Assembly: GCF_020509005.1 (NCBI RefSeq)
Contig: NC_063016.1
Span: 558,001 to 622,000 of the forward strand
DNA length: 64,000 nt
Direction of reading: 5' to 3'
Origin: Fulvia fulva
Taxonomy: Eukaryota > Ascomycota > Dothideomycetes > Mycosphaerellales > Mycosphaerellaceae
The translations under genes were made by a program, and so were the position numbers. The notes beneath the pieces were generated by a model. It saw only the letters and a list, made by a program, of their open reading frames with translations. It made no database searches and was not told the origin of the DNA. The stretch's first letter is position 1. Every line of letters begins with the position of its first letter. Below are positions 31,639-42,819 of this stretch, one piece after another.

Positions 31639-34600
31639 CTACCTTGTCTGCAACCCTAGAGTTGTCCCCCTCTTCCTGCTCTCCTCCTCCTTCTTTCTCT
31701 CCTCAATCCATCTCTCTGTTTCCCTAGTAAGAGAGAACTGCTCCAAAAATCCTTGGTGGATGATCCACCTTGTAATTCTCTGGAGGTCTCCCTTATTGCT
31801 GATCATGGCTTGGAAGTTTCTGTTCCTTGCCCTTGCCCTCCATTCACCTCTCCCTGTACTCCATTCTTTGCAAACCAGAAGTCTATGTTCGACATTCTGG
31901 GACAGGTAGCCGCATGGGCAACTCTTGTCTTCGATACCTGGGACTTTTCTCTGATGCAGGTATGCCCTGACTCCGATGTGTTCAGAGCGGATTTGTATTG
32001 CTATGCTTGCTTCTGACCTGGTCAGGTCTGAGTACAGTAGGTAGTTGTGGCTACCAAACTGTTGGAGTGCCTTTGGGGTTCCTGGCCTCTGTGGGGTTCT
32101 TGTCCATTCAGTCTTCCAGAGGAGTCCTGCCATCCTTTCAGCTAGAGACTGTTGCTTCTTCCCTTGGCTGGCTGCTGATCCTCTCCCTTGAGCCCTTCTG
32201 TCCTGTTCCTGCTGGGCTAGGTGCAGCTGTTCTGTTAGTTCTTTGAACTTCTGCAGGTCCTGCTGCTTCTGTGGGGCTGGATTGGGTCTTGCTTGTCTGT
32301 GCCTTCTTGTGCACTGGCTCCTGATTTTGTTGACTGCCTTCTGGATTACTAGCTGGGCTGGGTATGCAGACGTCTTTCCTGCATACTGGTATCTCAACCC
32401 TTGAAGGTAGAGCTTGGCTGGTGGGGAGCCAGACTCCATTTCGACCACCCTTGTTGGAGTTGACTTGTATGCTCCAAGCACCTTTTTCAGACAGGAGGCT
32501 TGGGCTCTGCTGATGGGATCTGCAATTCTCTTTGGGATCTTGTCTTGGGCTGACCAGATCTGGGCTCCATATAGCATGGCTGGCTTCACAATGGCCTTGT
32601 ACATAACCTTTGCTTTCGCAAATGTGGCTCCCCATGTGGAGGCTGTAAGCCTGTCAATTGATTGCCTGTTGTTGTCTGCTCTTGCCTGTGCTTTCTTGAC
32701 CTGTGGTCCCCAGCTGAGCTTTGGATCCATCCATATTCCTAGCACCCTTAATTCACTTGAGGGTTCTGTTGTGTGTCCCTGAATAGTGATTGGGGCTTGC
32801 ATATTGTGTCTGTTTCTGGCTCTACTGAAGTGGACGAGTTGATACTTCTCTGGGGCAAATCTGGCTCCATGTTTCCTGGCCCATTCCTCACATTCCTTGT
32901 GTTTCTTCTGCAAGATTCTGCAGTTCTCTTCTGTGCTGTCTGACCAGGCTAGGATGTTTGTGTCATCTACAAACCCTGAGGCTGATGTGTTTCTGGAGTT
33001 TAGCTTTGCTGGCAGGTCTGCCATAAAGAGGAGAAACAGGATTGGAGACATTGTTGATCCCTGTGGGATTCCTGTCTCTGTAGGCATGCTGTCAGATTTG
33101 TATCTGCCCAGTCTTAGTCTTGTGGTTCTGCCTCTAAGGAAGGACTGGATGAACTGGACTGTCCAGTTAGGGATAGCCTTCTGTTTTAGGATGTGGATCA
33201 GCCTCTGGTGTGAGACATTGTCAAAGGCTCCTGATATGTCTAGTGAGAGGAGTGTGGCTGCTTTGTTGTTCCCAAAGTGCCATAGGGTCTTGATCTGCTC
33301 TGTGATAAGTTCCACAGCTGTTAGTGTTGATCTTTGTTTCCTGCCTCCCATCTGTTCTTCAGGGAGGATTCCATGTTCTTCAGCTAGGTTTGTCAGCCTT
33401 TCTGCTATGATCTTTTCCAGGAGTTTGCCTAGTGTGTTGAGCAAGGCAATAGGTCTGTATGCCTTTAGCTTTGTGTAGTCCTCTTTCTGTGGTTTTCTCA
33501 AGACCACAGTCAGTGACTCCTTGAATTGTTTAGGGCAGTGTCCTTGGGCCATGCACTGTGAAAAGATGTTTGACAGTGCAGGGGAGATCTGGTCCTTGCA
33601 TGTCTTAATGAACAAGTTTGGAATCCCATCTGGTCCTGGGGCCTTGTTTCCTGAGAGTGTCTTAATGATGCTCTTGATCTCTCCCTCTCCCACTGTGCAG
33701 GATTGCTCTAGTGGTGTTGGATACACACTGCCCTCCAGATCCTGCAGGTCAGCTTCTACCTGTGTGCCAAAGAAATGTTTCCCCAATGCCTGTGCCTTTC
33801 CTGGGAGAGTGTGTTGGATTACTCCTTCCTGGTCTTCAATGTTTGGAAACTGGGGCAGCATGTTTCTGTCCTGTGTGGGTTGTCTTGCCCACTTTGCTAG
33901 TTTCCACATCTTCTCAGGATTCTGGGTAATGGATCCAACTGTTGACCTCCACTCCAGCATCTTGTCCCTCTTGATCTGGGCCTTCTTGTCTCTGGTTGCC
34001 TGGTTGTATCTGTCCCATGCTTCCTGGGAGTGGCTCTGGGTAAGGGCTCTCCTGGCCTGCCTGGCTGCCTTGACCTTCTCTGAGCATTCCTTTGTCCAGA
34101 ATGGCTGCTGGTACAGTGACTGTTTCTTTTCTCTGGTGTGGGCTGCCGCAGTTTCCTGCATTGTTCTAACCAGTTCTGCCACTGCTTGGTCTATGTCTAA
34201 GGCTGTTTCCAGTCTCCTGGTCTCTAGTCCAGCTAGCTTCTGTTCCAGGTCTTGTCTGATCTGTTCCCAGTTGGCTGCCTTCCAGGCCAGCTGAGGTTCT
34301 AGGTCTCCTTCCTGCTGTGTCTGTGTTTCAAACTCCACCTGAATTGGGAGGTGATCTGATGAGGACTCCAAGTCCTGGTTAACCCAGCATCTGGTGACCT
34401 TCTGCTGCAGGTCATGTGATGCAAAGCACAGGTCAATGGTGCTTGAGCTTGCTCTCTGTGACCAGGTAGTTAGGCCCTTTGGGGTAACTAGGTGCATGTT
34501 GTTGCTTTGGGTAGTGGAGAGGAGTCTGTTAGCTAGGAAGTGATGGGCAGGTGCAAAGTCTGATCCCCATGTAGGATGGTGCAAGTTGAAGTCTCCCAGC

Positions 34601-35025
34601 ACGATGTGTTGGGAGTCACTCTGCAGGATGTCTGGCAGCTGTTGTAGTGTGCCCAGCTGGGTGCTGCTTCTGGAGCTGGGGGGTGGGTTGTATACACTGT
34701 GGATGTGGATGCTGCCTTGGTTGGTGTTGAGTCTGACTGAGGTGATGTCTCCCCCTTCCTGTTGGATTTGTTCCCAGCTGTCTGTTGCCATCTCTTTGCT
34801 GATGTACATGCATGTTCTAGGGGTGCCTTGTTTGGCTAGGAGTGTGTGATACCTTGGGTTGTTAGCAGTAGATGGTCTGTTAGATTTGCTGTTGATCCAA
34901 GGTTCCTGGACTGCAATAACTAGGTGTTTCTTTGGGTCCAGTGCTTGGAGAAAGCTTCTCTGGACCTTGTGCTGGCTTTTGTTGACGTTGTACTGGATAG
35001 TGGTAAGATTAGGTGTCTCAATCAT
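31639..35025 (-). CDS. LINE D ORF2: endonuclease-reverse transcriptase (1,128 aa)
   Basis: Starts at the ATG at 35025, whose ATGA overlaps the ORF1 stop. The N-terminal 235 residues are an apurinic-like endonuclease: QEPWIN at 40-45, GDFNLHHPTWGSD at 144-156 and SDHLPI at 223-228. The reverse transcriptase follows: NKAPGPDGIPN at 460-470, LSLDISGAFDNVSH at 593-606, GIPQGSTMSPILF at 652-664 and the catalytic SGFVDD at 683-688. A C-terminal Cys/His motif (CPCG...VEHRLLVC) lies near residue 1030. No RNase H domain is seen. It nicks target DNA and copies LINE RNA there. The length is typical for the clade and it is uninterrupted. Confidence 0.95.
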   Translation of the reverse strand: MIETPNLTTIQYNVNKSQHKVQRSFLQALDPKKHLVIAVQEPWINSKSNRPSTANNPRYHTLLAKQGTPRTCMYISKEMATDSWEQIQQEGGDITSVRLNTNQGSIHIHSVYNPPPSSRSSTQLGTLQQLPDILQSDSQHIVLGDFNLHHPTWGSDFAPAHHFLANRLLSTTQSNNMHLVTPKGLTTWSQRASSSTIDLCFASHDLQQKVTRCWVNQDLESSSDHLPIQVEFETQTQQEGDLEPQLAWKAANWEQIRQDLEQKLAGLETRRLETALDIDQAVAELVRTMQETAAAHTREKKQSLYQQPFWTKECSEKVKAARQARRALTQSHSQEAWDRYNQATRDKKAQIKRDKMLEWRSTVGSITQNPEKMWKLAKWARQPTQDRNMLPQFPNIEDQEGVIQHTLPGKAQALGKHFFGTQVEADLQDLEGSVYPTPLEQSCTVGEGEIKSIIKTLSGNKAPGPDGIPNLFIKTCKDQISPALSNIFSQCMAQGHCPKQFKESLTVVLRKPQKEDYTKLKAYRPIALLNTLGKLLEKIIAERLTNLAEEHGILPEEQMGGRKQRSTLTAVELITEQIKTLWHFGNNKAATLLSLDISGAFDNVSHQRLIHILKQKAIPNWTVQFIQSFLRGRTTRLRLGRYKSDSMPTETGIPQGSTMSPILFLLFMADLPAKLNSRNTSASGFVDDTNILAWSDSTEENCRILQKKHKECEEWARKHGARFAPEKYQLVHFSRARNRHNMQAPITIQGHTTEPSSELRVLGIWMDPKLSWGPQVKKAQARADNNRQSIDRLTASTWGATFAKAKVMYKAIVKPAMLYGAQIWSAQDKIPKRIADPISRAQASCLKKVLGAYKSTPTRVVEMESGSPPAKLYLQGLRYQYAGKTSAYPAQLVIQKAVNKIRSQCTRRHRQARPNPAPQKQQDLQKFKELTEQLHLAQQEQDRRAQGRGSAASQGKKQQSLAERMAGLLWKTEWTRTPQRPGTPKALQQFGSHNYLLYSDLTRSEASIAIQIRSEHIGVRAYLHQRKVPGIEDKSCPCGYLSQNVEHRLLVCKEWSTGRGEWRARARNRNFQAMISNKGDLQRITRWIIHQGFLEQFSLTRETERWIEERKKEEESRKRGTTLGLQTR

Positions 35026-36281
35026 GACTCATCCATGCTGGTCTCCTGCTGGTCTTCTCGTGCTTCCTGCTGCTGGCTGCTATTTGGGATTGTGGTAAGG
35101 TTGAGCCTGCTTTGTGACGGGTCTCTTCCTGCAACCACAATTGATTTTGGTCTACCCATAGCAGGGTGGCCTTGGGCCTGTGTGGTCTCTTCTGTTCTGC
35201 CTCTTTTCAGAGGGTTGTAGACAGTCCTTAGGGGTTCTTGGGTGATTGTCCCTGTCTGGAATCTGATAGGGGTGTTGATCCTGGCTTCTCTTGCCCTCCT
35301 CTTTGCCTCAATCCTAGCTGTGCAGTCTTGGGACCAGGAAGGGTGTTTCTTTCCACAGCATGCACATCTGGCTTCACTCTTTGGGGCTGTGCAATTCTGT
35401 ACTTTGTGGCTACCAGCACAGTGGGAACAAGTGTCCTTTTGGCTTGGGCATCTAGTAGAGATATGACCATACTGTTGGCACTTGAAGCATTGCAGTAGTC
35501 TGTGGGTGCTTCTATGGATTTCTGTGTCCATTCTTTCGCATTCCCAGAAGATGCCCTTGTCAAGCACGGTGTTTGCCTGTTCTACAGTGCCTATCCAGAG
35601 CACTAGAGAAGACTCTCTCTTTGTGTCCTTTGTCTTTCTGTTGACCCATGCTGCTTTTGTGATCTGTAGCCCTGGGCATACAGCCTGGTTCTGGTCCTGC
35701 AGCCTCTTAAGGTCTCCTTCAATGTCAAACTTTGTGGTCATCCTATGGGCAATAACCATATTTTGTTGGTGTGAGACCTTAGCCGTCTTGCCTAGTTTGG
35801 CTGTCCACTCCTTCTGTGTCTCTAGCCTCTTCCTGTCTTGCTCCTGTGCTGTGAACAGCTTAAGGACACCTCCCTTCTCTTTCCTGGCTCCAATGATGCC
35901 TTGTATCCCAATCTTCTGTATGATCTCCTTGCCTGACAGGCCCTCAATCTCTTTCTGCTCTTGCTGGTCGGAAATGTAGACCTTGATAGCTGTTTTCTGG
36001 GGGGGAGGGTTTTGGGATGCAACTGCTGCCCAGGTTGGTTGGCTTAGTTTCTGGCCTTCCTGTGTCCTCTTCTTTGCTGCTGCTGCTACTGTCCTGTTAA
36101 TGATCTGTCCTGTTTGGCTCCTTAGTGCCTTTAGCCCTCCAAGGAGCTCCAAAATCATCCCCTTAAGTGCTCTTTCTGGGTGCTCGCCATCTCCTGCCAT
36201 TGCCATTGTTTCTGCCTTCCTGCAGACCTCCTTCCACTCGTTACTCTCCTGCTCCTGGTCGTTTCCTGCGATCGCTATCAT
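35022..36281 (-). CDS. LINE D ORF1: Gag-like RNA-binding protein (419 aa)
   Basis: Starts at the ATG at 36281. An N-terminal helical region (PERALKGMILELLGGLKALRSQ) precedes a middle domain. Three zinc knuckles follow at residues 265-320: CFKCQQYGHISTRC, CSHCAGSHKVQNC and CACCGKKHPSWSQDC. Such proteins coat LINE RNA. A basic tail follows. The TGA stop overlaps the ORF2 ATG, suggesting that ORF2 is translated by termination and reinitiation. Confidence 0.95.
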   Translation of the reverse strand: MIAIAGNDQEQESNEWKEVCRKAETMAMAGDGEHPERALKGMILELLGGLKALRSQTGQIINRTVAAAAKKRTQEGQKLSQPTWAAVASQNPPPQKTAIKVYISDQQEQKEIEGLSGKEIIQKIGIQGIIGARKEKGGVLKLFTAQEQDRKRLETQKEWTAKLGKTAKVSHQQNMVIAHRMTTKFDIEGDLKRLQDQNQAVCPGLQITKAAWVNRKTKDTKRESSLVLWIGTVEQANTVLDKGIFWECERMDTEIHRSTHRLLQCFKCQQYGHISTRCPSQKDTCSHCAGSHKVQNCTAPKSEARCACCGKKHPSWSQDCTARIEAKRRAREARINTPIRFQTGTITQEPLRTVYNPLKRGRTEETTQAQGHPAMGRPKSIVVAGRDPSQSRLNLTTIPNSSQQQEAREDQQETSMDES

Positions 36282-36311
36282 CGTGTCTCTCTGAACCTTA
36301 TATAGATAGAT

Positions 36312-36325
36312 AAGCTATATATATA
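36312..36325. repeat. Target-site duplication of LINE D, right copy
   Basis: AAGCTATATATATA, identical to 31426-31439; Copia copy R resumes here. Confidence 0.8.
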
Positions 36326-38360
36326 GGAAGTATAGTAATAGGTAGTCCTTCTATAAAGTAAATTGTCTTAGAAAATGTCCTATTTGTTCCTAGCCTTAGA
36401 GTTAGTCTTGTTTCGTGGAATTAGTTTAGCTAATAGTTTGCTATCTAACTACCTAGTTTCACCCTAAAATCCTTGTCTAGTAAACCCGTTGTCTAGACCA
36501 AACTTCGAGGAGGAGTACCGTTTATCTACTCGATCTCGGAAATTCTTAAGCTATAGTATACTAGTATACTCTCTTAAGAACGTGACGGTACCGCTATAGC
36601 TAATACTAAGTCCGAAGATCAGTAGGAGCTATAGTATAGAAGATGTATACACCTTAGTAAGGGACTACTAAGAAACCTATATAGAGTCACTAATAAGAAA
36701 GATCCTATTCCTATTCCTTCTAAACACTAGAATTGTAAGGTCTGCTCCCTTATAAATATAAGGAAGTTCAAAGGACCTACTATAGAGAGAAATGGGGAGA
36801 GGCTAGCCCTTATCTCTATTAACATCTAAAGGCCTTTTTAGGGCGTAGTCTCTAGGCTAGGATACAAATATTGGCTTAAGATTATAGACAACTTCTCTAG
36901 GAAGAAGTGGGTAATCCCTTTGAAGGCTAGGAGCGGCGCTCCTATAGCCCTACGGGATTAGAAGGTCTAGGTAGAACGGTAGTCAAGGTGCTTTCTATCT
37001 ACGATCCGTAGTAATAGTATAAAGGAAATTCTCGCCTTACTAAAAGAGTAGGAGAAGGAGTTTGGCACTTAGATAGACATAACTAATGCCTACAACTCTC
37101 TTTAGAATAGACCTATAGAAAGGTCAATTCAAGCCTCTAAGAATATAGTCCGGGCTATACTTAAAGACTCTAGTATACTAGTTAAGTTCTAGCTAGAAGC
37201 TTTGTAAGTATAGACTATAATTAGAAACAGACTACCTAATAGTCCGATCATTAATAGTATTACTCTTTTACTAGAAGAAGCCTTTACTAGCTAAGTACCG
37301 TCAGTCGACTATTTCCGCGTCTAGGGATACAAAGCTATAGTCTATATAGACCTAAGAGCCTAACCTTAAGGCTTAAGGAGAGACAAGTTGATAAACCGAG
37401 GAAAAGAAGCCGTGTTTATAGGCTACTTAGAAAACACTACAAAATAATAGCTGTTCTAGGATCCCGACATAAAAGCTATAAAAGCGTATAGTCACGTCGA
37501 CTAGTTTAAGAATAAGAAGGGAGGAGATATAGATCTTGGTATTACCTTTACTAACTAGCCGAGTCGAGCGCTATAGCGCAATCCTATTAGGAGGAAGCCC
37601 TTTAGGGCGAAATTTTCCGATAGGGGATTATTAGAAACACCGTTACGAAGGCTAGGAGAAAATATTAAGGCGGTTTTAATACTATCGAAGGCCGATAACG
37701 GTGGATCTATACAGAACCTATCCGAGTCATTAACACTATAGCAACCGCTATCTATATAACTTCCCCCTCCCCTAAAGGACATTAGGGAATACTAGAAGTT
37801 TAGAGATTAGGGTACTCTAATAAAAGAAAAAGAAGATATCGTTTAGTTCGACCTATCTAAACACCTAGCGCTACCTTAGGTTATAGGCAATAAGAGGTTA
37901 AGGGGGGACGGAGATAATAACTCTAAAGAGTATAAGGCTAAACACTATAAGGCTCTTATCGCCTAGATGTTCTATCTAGACCCTATAATGAGCTAGGTAG
38001 AGGAGATTCTAAACGACGTAGAAGAATATACATTTGCTACTGTTAGGTAGGCCATAGCCTATTAGTAGGAAGTACTAATCCCAAAGTCCTATAAGGTAGC
38101 CGTAGGAGACCCTAAATAGGGACATATATAGAGAGAGGCAATCGAGAACGAACTTATTACCTTAGTAAGCAATAACACCTAGGAAGTAGTTATACCGCTA
38201 AAGGGTACGAATCTAATTACTTCTAGGTAGGTCTTTAATATAAAAAGAATGATTAGTAGAGCTATTAAGAAGTTCAAGGTAAGACTAGTTATAAGAGGGT
38301 TTTTATAGAAATATAGGGTTGACTTCGAAGAGACCTTTATACCTACTATTAGACATAATA
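36326..38360 (+). mobile_element. RIP-mutated Copia (copy R), integrase and reverse transcriptase piece
   Basis: Collinear with about 56450-58485 of the intact Copia: end of protease, GAG-pre-integrase, integrase and the first part of the reverse transcriptase. CA-to-TA and TG-to-TA changes break the frame many times. It stops in TTAGACATAATA, where the chimeric LINE B inserted. Confidence 0.9.
38349..38360. repeat. Target-site duplication of LINE B copy 2, left copy
   Basis: TTAGACATAATA, 12 bp, repeated at 42820-42831. Confidence 0.8.
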
Positions 38361-38559
38361 GATAGATAGATTTGTCATTCCCCTGTTCTAGGACCCTATC
38401 CGGCCTATGCAGGTGTATATCTATTGTTATGTACAAAGGGAAACCCGAATAGGTGAAAACCCTTCCCGCCCCCGATTACTCCTTGTCTAGATTAGCTTTC
38501 CCTCTGAACGTACGTAGTCCATGTCACTACCCCGTTAGCCCCCGCTCCTAGCCGGTCTC

Positions 38560-41500
38560 GTCGCGCTACGTCGTGTCCTCTCTTCCTGCACTGCTCCTAC
38601 TAGGCGGTACTGTTCTAGCCAGCCCTTCTCTAGTATCTAGTTCGTAATACGCCGTAGGTCTTCAGCGTTGTTAAGAAGTGCCCTAATCGTCCGGTTCCTC
38701 GCCTTTGCCATCCACTCCCCCCTTCCTAGCGACCACCTCGGACAGACGAGGAGTGCGTGCCGTACGTTCTGGGAGCGATAGCCGTAGGGGCAGCTAGTAT
38801 TCGTGTATCCTGGGACCTTCCTCTATAATAGGTACCCCTAGAGGCCGATGTGTTCGCTTCGCAGTTGGGTTGCTATGCTACTCTGTGCCCTCGTAAGGCG
38901 GTAGTGGATGAGCTTCGGGGGGTGCTTGACCGCGGATTTTGTAGCTGACCATTCCTTAGGTTGTCCCGCTGGCTAAGGGCGTCCACTATACCCTACAACC
39001 TGGTTGTTCCACCTCTCTTTCCATAGTTGCTCTACAAACGATTTCTCACCTTCCTATTATGTTGCTAGCTGTTCGTCCCTTGCCCGGTAGTTCGGCTCGT
39101 TTCCGGGTCGACTGCCCTTATGCGCTAGTACTGATTCGCGGGCCCTTGCGACTGCACTAGCGATGACCTTCTATACTAGGTACTGTGCCGACTTGCCTAA
39201 GTAGGAGGTCCGTAGTCCCTAGATGTATAGGTCGATCGGCGGTATAGCGGTCTCGTGCTCAAGCATCCTCGTTAGTGTCGACTTATATGCCCCGGTGACC
39301 TTCCTTAGGCATTGGTTTTGGATCTTCGCTAGCGGCGCGACGAGTCCCTTCGATAGGCAGGCCCTCTCGCCTAAGGACCACACTTGGCTGCCATAGGTAA
39401 GGACTGGCCGTACAATAGCCGTATATAGAAGTCGTGACTGCCGGAAGTCCGCCCCCTATATGGACGTAGTGAGCCTCTGGCATAATACTATATTCTGTTC
39501 AGCTTTCCGTAATATTGCCTATACGTGCTTCCTCCACCGTAGCGCCGGGTCCACCTATAGTCCGAGGATCCTGAGCTGATTTGCCGGGTTAGTCGTGTGC
39601 CCCTGTATCTGGATAGAAGCTTACATATTGTGGAACCGTGGCCGGCGCGTAAAGTGTATCAGATTGTACTTTTCTGGGGCAAACCGAGCCCCGTGCCTCC
39701 TAGCCCAGTCCTCGCAGATCTTGTGCTTCTCTTCTAGTAGCCTACAGTTCTCCTTAGTCGAGGAAGACCACGCTAGGATGTTTGTGTCGTCTACGAAGCC
39801 GCTCGCAGCGGTGTTCTGGGATTCTAGGGCTGGGAGCAGCGTCGCTATAAAGAAGAGGAACAGAATAGGTGCTAGCGTTGAGCCTTACGGGATTCTAGTG
39901 TGGACTGCTTGAAATGGGCTTCTGTACTGGCCGACCAGGATCGACGTACTGCGGTTTTGGAGGTAGGACCGTACGAAGTTGACAAGCCACTTAGGGAGTC
40001 CTTTCGACCTTAGGATGTAGAGAAGCCGCGGGTGTGACACGTAGTCGAAGGCTCCCGATATGTCTAGGCTAAGTAAGGAAGCCACCTTGTCCCTATTCTT
40101 ATACCAGATGGCCTTTACCTAAGAGGTGATAAGTTCTATCGCGGATAGCGTCGATCGCTGTAGGCGCGTACCTATCTAGGTGTCCGGGAGTAGGGAGTGT
40201 TCCTCTACCGCCTCGGAGAGTCTCGTTATAACTAGCTTCTTAAGCGCCTTCCTAAGAGTGTTAAGGAGCGTAATTAGGCGGTACGACTTTACCTGCGTAT
40301 AGTCTTCCTTCTGCGGCTTGCGTAGGACCACTGTCGTCGATTGTTTAAAAGCTATCGGGTGGTATCCGGTCTGTAGGCAGGCGTTAAAGATCGCTGCAAC
40401 TACTAGGGCTAGTTGATCTCTACACTTCTTTAGTAGCTCGTTTGGGATCCCATCCGGCCCCGGGGCTTTCTTCGCCGGCAACTTCCTCAGCACAGCGGTA
40501 ACTTCTCCCTCGGACACCTCCTATTAGACCGCGATGCTAGGGGCTAGGGGAGTAGAGCTGTTTATGTCGCTTAGATTAGCCTCGACTGGGGGTGGGAAGA
40601 ACTTGCTAGCCAGTAGACGCGCCTTGGCCTCGGGGTCGCTAACCGGGCCACTAGGCGATTGTAGCGCTAGGATGGAGAAGGAGGGGCCCTGTGTAGGGTC
40701 CTGTCGGGCCCATTTCGCTAGCTTCCACATCCTCTCTAGCTTGCCGGCGATTTCTTCCACTGTGGCCCTCTAGCCGACTGCTTTCTCCCTCCGTATTATG
40801 GCTTTCTTCTGTTGGCATGCCTCCCTGTATACGTTCTAGGCCTCCTCGCTATAGCTGCTCGTCCACACCCGGCGGGCTCTCCTTGCTTCTCTTACTACCG
40901 CAGTGCACTCCGGCGTCCAGTATGGTTTGGACCATGTCGTTAGTTAGGCAAGCGGAACGTGAAGTGAGGTCGCTTTTCTTATTTCGTCTGTCAACCCCTA
41001 AGCTGCTTCGTCTATCTCGTCTTTGCTGTTGTATTGCTGCTGCGCGATCTGGACTAGCCTCTTGGAGTCATCGAGGTACGCCTGGATGTTGGCCCAGTGG
41101 GCCTTTCCCCAGTTTGGCTTAGGGGTTCTCGCTAGTGTGCGTTGTATCTGTGTCGTAATAGAGGTCCTGACTGGCATGTGGTCTGACGACGCCTCGAGTT
41201 CATGTTCGATCCTATAGTAGGTTACCGTGTGGTAGTAGCTATCTGAGATCCAGGAGAGGTCGATCGTGCCTTGGAGTCCCCCTCTCTTCTAGGTGCCCAG
41301 GTCCTTCGGGGTATTAAGGGCAATTGCGTTGCTCGCCATCAAGTCGAGTACTTCGTCGGCTATAGGGTGCGGCTGCACAAGGCTTTCCTAGGAAGGGTGG
41401 TGTATGTTGAAGTCTCCTACTACGATGTGGCACCCTTGTCTCTTAAGCGCACTGTCTAGGTGTCTGCAGACCCCTAGGTCGCGGCTAGACCTCGAGGCCG

Positions 41501-41739
41501 GCGGTTGTATGTATAGGTTGTGTATCCAGGTGCTACCCACGTGGAGGGAGGTAATATCGCCCCCGCCTTCTTCGTCTGCGTAGTACACTACCTCCCAGTC
41601 GGATTCTAGTATGTCCTTGCTAACATAGAAGCACGTGCGGGGTCTGCCGTCGCCTCGTAGGCATGTCGTGTAGCCTGGTGACTTGTAGGTCGTTGGTCTC
41701 TTATGGTGCGGGTTAATCTATGGCTCCTGGATTGCAAGG
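38560..41739 (-). pseudogene. LINE B copy 2 ORF2 remnant
   Basis: Contains open pieces such as 40524-40760 (MEEIAGKLERMWKLAKWARQ) and 40176-40517 (KAPGPDGIPNELLKK, KPQKEDYTQVKSYR), separated by TAG/TAA at Trp/Gln positions. The N-terminal ~30 codons and all of ORF1 are absent. Confidence 0.85.
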
Positions 41740-42819
41740 CAAGGAAGGAATCGTATTTAGCAAGCTAGCTACGAGATAAGGTGACAAGTCTTAACCGCGC
41801 TTTCCTACTCATCTAGCACTACCGTGTAGCCTCGTTTCGAGAGGTTAGCCCGGAGCAAAAGCTTCCCTCTACGCCCTCCCTCCCTGTTTGCTCCTTAAGC
41901 CAATATCCACCTCCATAGGCCTGAGCCCTTTAGTGCTCTCTATTGACCGACATGCGCATCCGTCCTCTCGGGCTGTATAGACAGTGTCAGCCGTCGCTGC
42001 CAGTGTACACCACGCCCTAGGTTTTGACGCCCTTCGCGTTACCGCAGCCTATCTCTAGAAAGCGGCCGTCTATGCCTCGCAGGTCTGCTCGGGGCACACA
42101 CCACGCCGGGCAGCGTACTCCTTGCGTTTCCACCTACTAACCAATATGAAGTTCCTTATCACCCTGCCCTCGATCCTCCCCGATCACAGAACTAATCCAC
42201 TTGCATTGTACGTCTTTTCCCCGTCCTAACAGCCGTCTTTTCCTTGCTCAGGCTATCGTCTTTTCCTCGTCGCAATCTACCATGTCAGACTAGGTGCGTT
42301 GTGTAGCGGGATAGGCAGTGCCTTAGGCAAAACCCTCGTTCCTATACCGGGTGTTCAACAGGCCCTTACAGGCTTCGTCGCGTGTCCACCTACCCACCGC
42401 ATTGCCCGCTAGCAAACACCAGATTGTTTCGTAGTCCGCTCGACGCCGTTGCATAGTCCGCTCAGTTGTTGTTCTGTAGTCCGCTCGTCTAATGTTCGTC
42501 GCTTAGCCCGCTCGGTTTGCGGTCTCCGGAGGTGAAAATTCTGTACTTATACCAGAGGTGTCCCGTCGAGCGTATAGGCCACGGTTCCGCGCCCTTCTTA
42601 CACGTAGAAAGAAGAGGGACTCGCTCCCGACACGAGTACACGCTCGTCGGATGGTTTTCATACCCGTTTTGCTAGTAGTCCTCTGTTCGCCGCGGCTTCG
42701 CCTACGCTACGCGCCCGTCGCGCCTACGACGCTCCAGCGTGAGAATACTTGGCTCTCTCGTAGCTAGACGAGAGGTTCGTAGCCGACACCACGTACAGGT
42801 GATTCTCGTCGTCGACCTG
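41740..42819 (-). other. About 1.08 kb of unidentified sequence at the 5' side of chimeric LINE B copy 2
   Basis: It has no match elsewhere in the window and is more CpG- and GC-rich than the surrounding TA-rich sequence. It has four spaced copies of TAG(T/C)CCGCTC (about 42432, 42454, 42477 and 42504). No long frame is present on either strand. Since it sits inside the LINE target duplications it arrived with the LINE, either as a second RNA copied by template switching or as an alternative 5' end. Confidence 0.6.

Larger units (their letters stand above)
31440..36311 (-). mobile_element. Intact LINE D (Tad1-like non-LTR retrotransposon)
   Basis: About 4.87 kb, minus strand, with two complete ORFs, a (TAGA)n tail at its 3' end (31440-31454) and a 14-bp duplication. 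It lies inside the protease/integrase part of Copia copy R. No RIP-type nonsense mutation is present and CA/TG are plentiful, unlike the sequence around it. The 5' UTR is only about 30 bases. It could still be active. Confidence 0.95.
38361..42819 (-). mobile_element. LINE B copy 2, chimeric insertion in Copia copy R
   Basis: The whole 4.46 kb lies between perfect 12-bp duplications and has a (TAGA)n tail at 38361-38372, so it was inserted as one unit. From 38361 to about 41739 it is the LINE B 3' part (ORF2 from about codon 30 to the end plus 3' UTR), with moderate RIP damage. From about 41740 to 42819 the sequence does not match LINE B. The junction (GGATTGCAAGG then CAAGGAAGG) shows a short CAAGG repeat. 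Confidence 0.85.

Noticed and set aside
33521..34294. 257-codon frame on the plus strand opposite LINE D ORF2
   Set aside because: It is antisense to a well-conserved reverse-transcriptase/endonuclease frame, is rich in Cys, Ser and Leu as expected of a shadow frame, and matches no family.
42558..42767. 69-codon plus-strand frame in the unidentified 1.08-kb segment
   Set aside because: Arg/Leu-rich, without motif, and antisense to the LINE insertion; too short to call a gene.
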